Translations under genes and position numbers: made by a program
Assembly (NCBI GenBank): GCA_021790555.1
Contig: JAJYGY010000287.1
Coordinates: 1-8,875, forward strand
Source of the DNA: a bacterium
Lineage (GTDB): Bacteria > Oederibacteriota > JAJYGY01
Direction: 5' to 3'
DNA length: 8,875 nt
In this document: positions 1 through 6,125 of the stretch, one piece after another
Position numbering within the stretch: position 1 is the first letter of the stretch
Layout: every line of letters begins with the position of its first letter
The notes under the pieces: model-generated
Told to the model about the DNA's origin: nothing
Database searches by the model: none
Seen by the model: only the letters and a program-made list of their open reading frames with translations

Positions 1-261
1 CCGATCTACAGGAGCCAGCCCGTGCTGAAGACCAACATCGACCAGGAGAAGTGGGTCAAGCGCCTGTGGCGCCTGCACCTGCACCCCTGGTTCCTGGCGC
101 GCTCGGCCCTGACCCTGCGCACCGCGGCCCAGTGGAACCTGGCCTGGCGCGGGGTGCTTTCGCTGCTGGGGCACGTGATGGACTACAAGGCCAGCGGCGG
201 CAAGGCCTCGGTGGGGGCCCCGGCCCCGGCCGCCCAGGCCGGAACCCTGCGGGCTTCCTGA
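1..261 (+). CDS. C-terminal end of a probable B12-binding-domain radical SAM protein (partial)
   Basis: The reading frame is open from base 1 to TGA at 259-261, so only the last 86 residues are present and the start lies outside the window. No catalytic motif is left. The fragment has a basic, Trp- and Leu-rich helical stretch (RLWRLHLHPWF, then QWNLAWRGVLSLLGHV) and an Ala/Pro/Gly-rich tail. The helical stretch resembles the C-terminus of the complete radical SAM protein at 549-1982, which has a basic RRRMYLKTMMRP segment followed by WRWNLRKAGSFLGRL at the same distance from its end. Such tails after the radical SAM barrel are common in B12-binding radical SAM proteins. The assignment rests on this resemblance and on the neighbouring gene; the role and substrate are unknown. 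A bare hairpin follows the stop codon. Confidence 0.6.
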   Translation, partial: PIYRSQPVLKTNIDQEKWVKRLWRLHLHPWFLARSALTLRTAAQWNLAWRGVLSLLGHVMDYKASGGKASVGAPAPAAQAGTLRAS

Positions 262-266
262 AGGAA

Positions 267-299
267 GGGGGACCCGCGGGAGGGGGCCGCGGGTCCCCC
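267..299 (+). terminator. Strong GC hairpin without T-tract; possible terminator or processing/attenuation site
   Basis: A perfect 13-bp stem pairs 267-279 (gggggacccgcgg) with 287-299 (ccgcgggtccccc), around a 7-nt purine-rich loop. It starts 5 nt after the stop of the upstream gene and ends 33 nt before the next start. No run of T follows, so it is not a canonical intrinsic terminator. It could protect the 3' end of the upstream mRNA, attenuate readthrough, or act with Rho. The fold is seen directly; the role is inferred. Confidence 0.55.
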
Positions 300-332
300 A
301 GGCGATTCCACCCCCCTCTTCATGGAGAAGGC

Positions 333-530
333 ATGGCCCTGGTCGAGGAATCCGAGTTCAAGGGAAACCCCATGATCGTGTTGAAGCGCTCGCCGGAGGA
401 CAAGTACCCCTTCCAGTTCGGGCTTTCCAAGGCGAAGCTGGTGGTGGAATGCCTGGAGGACATCAAGGCCTGGGTGGCGCGCCAGGAGGCCGGCAAGGCC
501 GCCAAGGCCGGCAAAGGGGCGGAGGAATAG
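333..530 (+). CDS. Small conserved-looking hypothetical protein, 65 aa
   Basis: This short gene lies between two probable radical SAM genes. The ATG at 333 is chosen because GGAG at 324-327 sits 5 nt upstream and because it leaves a compact protein; the frame is also open further upstream, into the hairpin and the previous gene, but that part reads as low-complexity Gly/Pro/Ala. The protein has a short acidic N-terminus, a probable beta-strand (PMIVLKR, residues 13-19), the pattern KYPFQFGLSKAKLVVE (24-39), an amphipathic helix to about residue 51, and a Lys/Ala/Gly-rich tail. The PFxFGxxKAxL pattern followed by a helix is, from memory, typical of very small uncharacterised bacterial proteins, with a distant look of PC4-like single-strand nucleic-acid binders; I cannot confirm either. 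There is no signal peptide or membrane segment. Its stop is 18 nt before the ATG of the radical SAM gene, so the two are probably co-transcribed. Function unknown. Confidence 0.75.
   Translation: MALVEESEFKGNPMIVLKRSPEDKYPFQFGLSKAKLVVECLEDIKAWVARQEAGKAAKAGKGAEE
521..525 (+). promoter_or_regulatory. Ribosome binding site (GGAGG) that leaves the next start ambiguous
   Basis: GGAGG at 521-525, inside the 3' end of the 65-aa gene, lies 8 nt before TTG 534 and 11 nt before GTG 537. Both are in frame with the radical SAM gene. The ATG at 549 has only an AAGG-type site (541-544) 4 nt upstream. The strongest SD therefore favours an upstream start, whereas start-codon preference and family N-termini favour ATG 549. 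Confidence 0.4.
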
Positions 531-548
531 CCGTTGGTGGAAGGGAGC

Positions 549-1982
549 ATGAAACTTCTCGTCGTCAACCCGCCGCGCGTCCAGGGGTACCCCGTGGTGC
601 GCGAGGAGCGCTTTGAACACAAGGACATCGGCTCGGTCTACCCGCCCCTGTCGCTGCTCTACTGCGCCGCAGTGGCCGAAAGGGCCGGATGGCAGGTCCG
701 GATGCTGGACGCCAACGGCTTGGACCTTTCCCTGGGGGAGGTGGAGCGGGCCCTGGACGAGTTCCGCCCCGACGCCTGCGTCATCCGCATGGGCTTCGAC
801 ACCCAGGAGCCGGACCTGGAGGTGCTGAAGGCGGCCCGCGAAAGGGGCGTCTTCACCATGGCGCGCCTGAAGATCGTGGGCGACACCCCCTGGCTGCGCG
901 ACGAGTTCATGAAGCAGCATCCCTTCGTGGACCTCTTTTTCAACGACGAGCCGGAATGCCTGCTGGAACCGGTGCTGAAGGCGCTGGAATCCGGCAAGGG
1001 CATGGACCAGGCCCCCGCCGTCACCCACCGCCTGGCCGACGGAGGGTTCGCCACCACGGCCGAGCCCCCCCGCCTGATGGACCCCGACGAGCTGCCCTAC
1101 CCCGCCTACCACCTGCTGCCCTCGCTGAAGCCCTACCACACCGGGGTGATGGATTCGCCCTTCACCGTGGTGCAGAGTTCGCGGGGCTGCCCCTTCACCT
1201 GCTCCTTCTGCGCCTTCGGCAAGCTGCCCTTCCGCAAGCGCGACGTGGTCAAGGTGGTCGACGAGCTGGAATGGCTCAAGCGCGAGCACGGCCTCAGGCA
1301 CTTCCTGTTCTTCGACGACGTGCTCACCCTGGACCAGAAGCGCATCGAGAAGATGATGAACCTGATGATCGAGCGCGGCCTGAACCTGAGCTGGGTCTGC
1401 TGCACGCGGGCCAACACGGTGAACAAGCCCATGCTGCAGCTGATGAAGCGGGCCGGCTGCCGGGAGATCGCCTTCGGCATCGAATCCGGTTCCGACGAGG
1501 TGCTGGAGGGCACCACCAAGGGCGTCACCAAGGACGACATCCGCCAGGCCGCCCGCTGGTGCCACGAGGTGGGCATCCTCTTCTACGGGCTGGCCATCAT
1601 CGGACTTCCCGGCGAGACGGAGAAGAGCGTGGAGGACACCATCGCCTTCATCAACGAAATAGAGCCCTTCTACACCCAGTTCGGCTTCTGCGTGCCCTTC
1701 CCCAACACCGACACCTGGAACTGGTACACCGACCGGGGCTTCCTGAAGACCCGGGACTGGGCCGAGTTCTTCCCCCTGGCCGACCGGCCCATCATCCGCA
1801 CCGAGGCCCTCGACGGCGAGGCCCTGGTGCGCCTGCGGCGGCGCATGTACCTGAAGACCATGATGCGGCCGGGCAAGCTGCTGAGGGCCGTGCGCTGGGA
1901 CGACTGGCGCTGGAACCTGCGCAAGGCGGGCTCCTTCCTGGGCCGCCTGGCCCTGGTGGCCAAGGGCGACGCGGTGCGCTGA
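549..1982 (+). CDS. B12-binding-domain radical SAM protein
   Basis: A 477-residue protein with the two-part layout of cobalamin-binding radical SAM enzymes. Residues 1 to about 140 form a Rossmann-like B12-binding-type domain: it opens MKLLVVNPP, has YPPLSLLYCAA near residue 32, and lacks a DxHxxG cobalt-ligand motif. The radical SAM barrel carries CPFTCSFC (C214, C218, C221), the CxxxCxxC ligand set of the [4Fe-4S] cluster that reductively cleaves S-adenosylmethionine. GIESGS (310-315) and IIGLPGE near 350 are typical later motifs of the family. A basic, Trp-rich C-terminal tail resembles that of the gene ending at 261. Members methylate, cyclise or otherwise modify lipids, cofactors, antibiotics and envelope molecules; the substrate cannot be read here. 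ATG 549 is chosen because it gives the family-typical start; TTG 534 or GTG 537 with the GGAGG at 521 would add four or five residues. A terminator follows. Confidence 0.9.
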   Translation: MKLLVVNPPRVQGYPVVREERFEHKDIGSVYPPLSLLYCAAVAERAGWQVRMLDANGLDLSLGEVERALDEFRPDACVIRMGFDTQEPDLEVLKAARERGVFTMARLKIVGDTPWLRDEFMKQHPFVDLFFNDEPECLLEPVLKALESGKGMDQAPAVTHRLADGGFATTAEPPRLMDPDELPYPAYHLLPSLKPYHTGVMDSPFTVVQSSRGCPFTCSFCAFGKLPFRKRDVVKVVDELEWLKREHGLRHFLFFDDVLTLDQKRIEKMMNLMIERGLNLSWVCCTRANTVNKPMLQLMKRAGCREIAFGIESGSDEVLEGTTKGVTKDDIRQAARWCHEVGILFYGLAIIGLPGETEKSVEDTIAFINEIEPFYTQFGFCVPFPNTDTWNWYTDRGFLKTRDWAEFFPLADRPIIRTEALDGEALVRLRRRMYLKTMMRPGKLLRAVRWDDWRWNLRKAGSFLGRLALVAKGDAVR

Positions 1983-2020
1983 CCTCCATCTCAAAGACAT
2001 TTCCGGATTCCGCGTCGAAG

Positions 2021-2048
2021 AAGCCACTGCGCAGCCCAGTGGCTTTTT
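2021..2048 (+). terminator. Intrinsic (Rho-independent) terminator
   Basis: AAGCCACTG (2021-2029) pairs perfectly with CAGTGGCTT (2037-2045) around a 7-nt loop, and TTTTT (2044-2048) runs from the end of the stem. It begins 38 nt after the stop of the radical SAM gene. It separates that transcript from the block starting near 2110. Confidence 0.85.
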
Positions 2049-2074
2049 GATTTCATGGGCCGGGATGAAAGGCC

Positions 2075-2104
2075 TTGAAAACCTTGAGCCCGGCGCGAGA
2101 TACT
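2075..2104 (+). promoter_or_regulatory. Candidate sigma70-type promoter for the fusion-enzyme operon
   Basis: TTGAAA at 2075-2080 (5/6 to the -35 consensus) and GATACT at 2099-2104 (4/6 to the -10 consensus) are separated by 18 nt. They lie just after the terminator, in the one locally AT-richer stretch before the next gene. Transcription would begin near 2111. That would make TTG 2112 essentially leaderless and favours TTG 2157 as the translation start. This is pattern matching only. Confidence 0.45.
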
Positions 2105-2156
2105 GGCGGGGTTGCTTCAACCGGGCCGCTCCGGGCGGCTCTTCTCGGGAACTTAC

Positions 2157-4907
2157 TTGGCCGATTCCACCTTTCCCTCCATCTCCCGCGGCCTTTCGGT
2201 GCCGGTGCTGACGGCCCTGAAGGCCGGCGGGGAGTTCGACGCCGCCTCGCAGGAGGCCCTGGTGGAATGGGTCTGCCAGGAGGGCCAGGGCGCGGACATG
2301 ATCTTCTCCGGAGGCACCACCGGCGAATGGCACCGCCTGCCCCCGGCCCTGCTGCGCCAGGCCAACGAGGCCTGCCACTTCGCCCTGCCGGCCAAGGGGC
2401 CCGGCCTGTGGGCGGGGGTCACCGCGCACCGGCTTGCCGACAGCATGGAGAACCTGGAGCACGCCCTGAAGCTGGGGGCCCAGGCCGCCGTGATCGCCCC
2501 GCTTTCCATCGCCGACGCGCCCGAACCCGTGCCGCTCTTCCACCAGCACGTGCTTCCCCTTTTCCAGTTCCTGGGCAGGAGCCTGCCCGTGTGCCTCTAC
2601 GACAACGCCGGCATCGCCGCCGAGGGCCGCGAGGCCCACCTGCGCACCCGCGACCTGAAGCAGCTGGCCCGGCTCGATTTCGTGTTCGGGGCCAAGGTGA
2701 CGGCCGGCGCCAAGGTGGTGGGCAACTACCTGAAGGCCGCCCGCCACTTCAAGCAGCGCGACGAGTTCGGCGTGTACCTGGGCGACCCCAACCTGGCCTT
2801 TTCCATCTTTTCGCCGGCCCGCGGCCCCCTGGGGGGCCTGAAGGGCGGGCTGCACCGCTTCTGGCTGGGAAGGGAACTGCCCGCCGGCCTGGTGGCGGGC
2901 GGGGCCAACCTGTTTCCCCGAGAATGGAAGCGGGCCTGGAAGGCCTGCCTGGCCGGGGAAGTGAAGCTGATGGAGCGCTTCAAGGCCGTGTTCGAGGCCA
3001 TGGTGTCGGCCTGGCGTTTCGACGAAGCCGGCGAAATGGTGTCGAAGCCGGTGGCCTGCATGAAGGCGGCCCTGAAGGAGGAGGGCGTGCTGGCCTGCGA
3101 GGCCCTGGGCGAGGGCACGCCGGCCCTGACCGGCGCCCAGCGCGGCCTGTGGCTGCAGCGCTACCGCGACCTCAAGCAGGAACTGGCCGGCTTCGTCCCC
3201 GCCGAGTGGCGTTCGCGCGGGGCCCGCGGGGGCGCCAGGGCGGCCGCCGAAGCTCCCGTCCCGGTTTCGCGGGTGGAAAGGACCTTCGACCTGGTGGGCG
3301 TGGGCGGCGCGGTCAAGGACACCCTCTGCCGGGTGGAATCCATCCTGGGGCCGGAAAGCAAGGGGAGGGTGCTCCAGGAAACCTGCCAGGCCGGCGGCGT
3401 CATCCTCAACCAGCTGTGCTGGGCCTCGGCGCTGGGGTTGCGTTGCGCCCTGTTCGGCCTGGGCGGGGACGACGAGGCCGGGGATTTCCTGCGCCGCGCC
3501 CTGGATGCCCAGGGGGTGGACCACCAGTGGTTCCTGGCCGAGGGCGCGCGAACCGCCACCTCGCGCATCTACGTGGACCGCGCGGGGGAGCGGGCCATCT
3601 ACATGGACCCCGGAGCCACCCAGGCCCTGCGCGCCGCGGACATCCCGCGCTTCGAGCCGCTCATCCGCCTCACCCGCTTCGTCAGCACCGAGGTGTCGCA
3701 GCTGAGGCTGGAGGCCTGCCTGGCGCTGCTGAAGCTGGCCGCCGCGCTGGGCAAGCCGGTCTTCGTCGACCTGGACATCCCGCCTTCACAGGCCGCCGCC
3801 AGGGGGGGCCTGGGGACCCGGGCGCAGTTGAAGCGGGTGCTGGAGGGGGCCGACCACCTGAAGACCTCGGTCTCCATCGCCGCCGAACTGGTGCCCAGGG
3901 GCGCCCCGGCCCGGATGGCCCTGGCCCTGCACCGTAAACTGAGGAAGAAGCCGGGCCGCTGGGTCGCCCTGACCTCCGGCGCGCGCGGGGCCGCCTTTTC
4001 GGACGGCGGGCAGGGCATCTTCCTGCCCTCGCGCAAGGGCGCGCGGGCCCTGGACAGCACCGGCGCCGGGGACGCCTTCATGGGCGGGCTGGTGGCGGCC
4101 GCGGCCCTGGGCCTGGGCCTGCGGGACGCCGGACAGCTGGCCCACGCCTGCGGTGCGGCCTGCGTCAGGCGCCTGGGGGGCCAGCCCCGGGCCGGCCGGG
4201 CCCGGCGCGAAATCCTGGGGCTCTACAAGGGCCGGTCCCCGCGGCTGCCTCCGGCCCCGCCGGCCTCTCTGGATGCCGGCGAAGCCTCGGACCAGTTCGT
4301 CCAGGCGGCCTTGAGGGAACTGGGCGCCCTGGGACGCAAGGTCCCTCGGGGCTATTTCGACGCGGCCGTGCGCCTCATCCGGGGCCAGGAGGCCCAGGGC
4401 AAGCGGCTGCACGTCACCGGGGTGGGCAAGCCCGAATACGTGGCCGGGTACATCGCCTCCTCCTTCTCCTCCACGGGAACGCCGGCCTTCTTTCTCCACG
4501 CCACCGAGGCCAGCCACGGCGCCTCGGGCCAGGTGGCGGCCGGGGACGTGGTCATCGCCATCTCCAATTCCGGAGAGACGGAGGAGATCAAGAACGCCGT
4601 CTCCACGCTGAAGAAGAACGGGGCCCGCATCCTGGGCGTCTCGGGCCGGGCGGATTCCTGGCTGGCCCGCCAGAGCGACGCGTTCCTCTTCGCCGGCGTG
4701 AAGCGCGAGGGGGACCCCCTGAACCTGGCCCCCCGCGCCAGCGTGCTGGCCGAACTGCTGGTCTTGAGCGGGCTGGGCGTGGAGCTGCAGAAGGCCAAGC
4801 AGTTCAAGGCCGAGGACTTCAGGAAGTTCCATCCCGGCGGCTCGCTGGGAAAGGTGGACATGGAGGAGGCCAAGGGCATGCAGGCCGGCGGCCAGGAGGG
4901 GACATGA
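2157..4907 (+). CDS. Three-domain fusion enzyme: DapA/NAL-type aldolase + PfkB-type sugar kinase + KpsF/GutQ-type SIS isomerase
   Basis: A 916-residue soluble protein joining three enzymes. Residues 10-340 are a DapA/N-acetylneuraminate-lyase-type class I aldolase: GGTTGE at 52-57 (pyruvate carboxylate site), Tyr148 in LYDNAG, and Schiff-base Lys180 in FGAKVTAG. An Ala/Arg-rich linker (350-372) leads to a PfkB-type carbohydrate kinase (375-690) with AGGVILN near 412-418 and the signature DSTGAGD ending in catalytic-base Asp639. A Pro/Ala-rich linker (691-710) leads to a SIS domain (711-900) very like arabinose-5-phosphate isomerases KdsD/GutQ/KpsF: GVGKPE (Lys758), STGTPAFFLHATEASHG, ISNSGETEEI, EGDPLNLAP (Glu851) and HPGGSLGK (His892). 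The CBS pair common in that family is absent. No ATG lies near the N-terminus. TTG 2157 is chosen (CGGGA 6 nt upstream, 46-nt leader from the candidate promoter); TTG 2112 would add 15 residues. Substrates are inferred only. The stop overlaps the next start (ATGA). Confidence 0.88.
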   Translation: MADSTFPSISRGLSVPVLTALKAGGEFDAASQEALVEWVCQEGQGADMIFSGGTTGEWHRLPPALLRQANEACHFALPAKGPGLWAGVTAHRLADSMENLEHALKLGAQAAVIAPLSIADAPEPVPLFHQHVLPLFQFLGRSLPVCLYDNAGIAAEGREAHLRTRDLKQLARLDFVFGAKVTAGAKVVGNYLKAARHFKQRDEFGVYLGDPNLAFSIFSPARGPLGGLKGGLHRFWLGRELPAGLVAGGANLFPREWKRAWKACLAGEVKLMERFKAVFEAMVSAWRFDEAGEMVSKPVACMKAALKEEGVLACEALGEGTPALTGAQRGLWLQRYRDLKQELAGFVPAEWRSRGARGGARAAAEAPVPVSRVERTFDLVGVGGAVKDTLCRVESILGPESKGRVLQETCQAGGVILNQLCWASALGLRCALFGLGGDDEAGDFLRRALDAQGVDHQWFLAEGARTATSRIYVDRAGERAIYMDPGATQALRAADIPRFEPLIRLTRFVSTEVSQLRLEACLALLKLAAALGKPVFVDLDIPPSQAAARGGLGTRAQLKRVLEGADHLKTSVSIAAELVPRGAPARMALALHRKLRKKPGRWVALTSGARGAAFSDGGQGIFLPSRKGARALDSTGAGDAFMGGLVAAAALGLGLRDAGQLAHACGAACVRRLGGQPRAGRARREILGLYKGRSPRLPPAPPASLDAGEASDQFVQAALRELGALGRKVPRGYFDAAVRLIRGQEAQGKRLHVTGVGKPEYVAGYIASSFSSTGTPAFFLHATEASHGASGQVAAGDVVIAISNSGETEEIKNAVSTLKKNGARILGVSGRADSWLARQSDAFLFAGVKREGDPLNLAPRASVLAELLVLSGLGVELQKAKQFKAEDFRKFHPGGSLGKVDMEEAKGMQAGGQEGT

Positions 4908-5425
4908 TACCGGCGCGAAAGAAGGAGGACGTCCCGTCCCGCGAAGTGGGGGAGGTCTGGCAAGGCCCCTGGGGCTGCTCCGTCACGGTGGAGGCGGGCG
5001 CCGTCACCGGCATCGAGCTGATCCGGGGAAGGGGGCCCCGCGGCGCGGGGCGCGGCCGGGCCGCCTCGCCGGCGCTGCGGCTGGCCCTGGACGAGCTGGG
5101 CCAGTACCTGAGCGGCAGGCGCAGGGCTTTCAGCCGCGCCTTCCTGGCAAGTCTGAGGATGGGGGGCGCCGCCTTCCAGAGGCGGGCCTGGCGGGCGCTG
5201 CGGAAGGTGCCGTTCGGATGCGTGGTCAGCTACGGCGACCTGGCGCGCATGGCGGGCAGGCCCGGCGCGGCCCGGGCCGTGGGCGGCGCCATGGGAGCCA
5301 ACCCGCTGCCCATCGTGGTGCCCTGCCACCGGGTCATCGCCTCGGGAGGCAGGATCGGCGGCTTCGGCTGCGGCCTGGAGTGGAAGCGGTTCTTGCTGGG
5401 ACTGGAAGGCGTGAAGATCGCATGA
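4904..5425 (+). CDS. ogt: Methylated-DNA--protein-cysteine methyltransferase (Ogt/AGT type)
   Basis: A 173-residue suicide DNA-repair protein that takes alkyl groups from O6-alkylguanine onto its own cysteine. The family active site is intact: IVVPCHRVIASGGRIGGFG, with acceptor Cys141, His142 and Arg143. ARAVGGAMGANPLP (123-136) contains the Arg124 that occupies the flipped-base space, and FQRRAWRALRKVPFGCVVSYGDLA (two stretches, 91-114) is the usual DNA-binding helix region. The common YxGGxxxK motif appears as FGCGLEWKRFLL (154-165), with Cys156 where Gly is usual. The N-terminal part (1-85) is shorter and more diverged than in E. coli Ogt or Ada and starts with a charged segment. The ATG overlaps the preceding TGA (ATGA) and has AGGAGGG at 4894-4900, so it is probably translationally coupled to the fusion enzyme. 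The symbol follows the subfamily and is less certain than the function. Confidence 0.9.
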   Translation: MIPARKKEDVPSREVGEVWQGPWGCSVTVEAGAVTGIELIRGRGPRGAGRGRAASPALRLALDELGQYLSGRRRAFSRAFLASLRMGGAAFQRRAWRALRKVPFGCVVSYGDLARMAGRPGAARAVGGAMGANPLPIVVPCHRVIASGGRIGGFGCGLEWKRFLLGLEGVKIA

Positions 5426-5432
5426 GGCGCGG

Positions 5433-5456
5433 GGGAGGCCCCCTACCGGGGCTCCC
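5433..5456 (+). other. Short imperfect GC hairpin in the gap before rnhB
   Basis: GCCCC (5438-5442) pairs with GGGGC (5448-5452) around a 5-nt loop. The stem extends outward by four more pairs past a single bulged G. No T-tract follows. The 58-nt gap between ogt and rnhB (5426-5483) holds this and the rnhB ribosome binding site, and nothing else I can support. Confidence 0.3.
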
Positions 5457-5483
5457 GGGCATGTCAACGCGAACGGAGCGGGC

Positions 5484-6125
5484 GTGGTTGAAACGGCGGG
5501 TCTGGAGCATGAGCAGGAGATGTGGAGCCGGGGGCTGAAGCGGGTGGCCGGGGTGGACGAGGCCGGCCGGGGGCCTCTGGCCGGCCCGGTGGCCGCCGCG
5601 GCCGTCATCCTCGACCCCGGGCGGCTGGGGGAGCTTCCGGGCCTGACCGACAGCAAGAAACTCAGCCCTTCCCGGCGCGAGGCCCTGTTCCCCCTCATCC
5701 AGTCGGCCTCGCTGGCCTGGGCCCTGGGATGGGCCTCGGAGGAGGAGATCGAACGCCACAACATCCTCAGGGCCAGCCTCCTGGCCATGACCAGGGCCCT
5801 GGAGGGCCTGGCGGTGAGGCCCCAGGCCGCCCTGGTGGACGGCCCCCACGCGCCCCAGGCGGGCCTCCCCTGCCGGCCCCTGGTGAGGGGCGACGCCCTG
5901 AGCCTCTCCATCGCCGCGGCCTCGGTGCTGGCCAAGGTCAGCCGCGACCGCCTGATGGAGCGGCACCACCAGCGCTATCCCCTCTACGGCTTCGACAGGC
6001 ACAAGGGCTACGGCACGGCCCAGCACTGGAAGGCCCTGCGCGAGCACGGGCCCTGCCCCATCCACCGCGCCAGTTTCCTGCGCAAGGGGCTGGCACCCCT
6101 CCTGGACCAGGGAGGGGCGGCATGA
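5484..6125 (+). CDS. rnhB: Ribonuclease HII
   Basis: A 213-residue enzyme that cuts the RNA strand of RNA/DNA hybrids and removes single ribonucleotides from DNA. The diagnostic motif VAGVDEAGRGPLAGPV starts at residue 21 and supplies Asp25 and Glu26. TDSKKL (55-60), LVDG with Asp119, RGD with Asp137, and SIAAASVLAKVSRDR (142-156) are the remaining family blocks, and GFDRHKGYGT (169-178) and HRASF (194-198) close the protein. Length is normal for bacterial RNase HII. The GTG at 5484 is chosen because GGAG at 5475-5478 lies 5 nt upstream and the residues ahead of the DEAGRG motif (EHEQEMWSRGLKRVAG) match the usual family N-terminus. The internal ATG at 5520 has its AGGAG directly abutting and would cut the N-terminal helix. 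The stop overlaps the next start (ATGA). Confidence 0.95.
   Translation: MVETAGLEHEQEMWSRGLKRVAGVDEAGRGPLAGPVAAAAVILDPGRLGELPGLTDSKKLSPSRREALFPLIQSASLAWALGWASEEEIERHNILRASLLAMTRALEGLAVRPQAALVDGPHAPQAGLPCRPLVRGDALSLSIAAASVLAKVSRDRLMERHHQRYPLYGFDRHKGYGTAQHWKALREHGPCPIHRASFLRKGLAPLLDQGGAA

Noticed and set aside
689..2050. Alternative plus-strand frame through the radical SAM gene
   Set aside because: Its product is Gly/Arg/His-rich with no motif; the CxxxCxxC cluster and B12 domain are in the other frame.
183..3524. 1113-codon open frame on the minus strand
   Set aside because: It lies opposite the radical SAM gene and the fusion gene, both with clear motifs. Its translation is a low-complexity Gly/His/Gln/Ala string with no recognisable domain, as expected opposite G/C-ending codons in high-GC DNA.
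2075..3937. 620-codon alternative plus-strand frame starting at TTG 2075
   Set aside because: Its product is Gly/Arg/Pro-rich, whereas the other frame encodes the aldolase and kinase modules with all motifs in register. I see no sign of a frameshift between the two.
5422..5538. 38-codon ORF whose ATG overlaps the ogt stop
   Set aside because: Basic low-complexity product, overlaps the start of rnhB, no convincing ribosome binding site.
4352..5935. 527-codon open frame on the minus strand across the SIS module, ogt and rnhB
   Set aside because: It is antisense to three genes with intact catalytic motifs, and its translation is Ala/Arg/Pro/Ser-rich with no domain pattern.
5520..6125. ATG 5520 as the rnhB start
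   Set aside because: AGGAG directly abuts this ATG with no spacer, and the residues before it fit the family N-terminus. GTG 5484 has a well-spaced GGAG.
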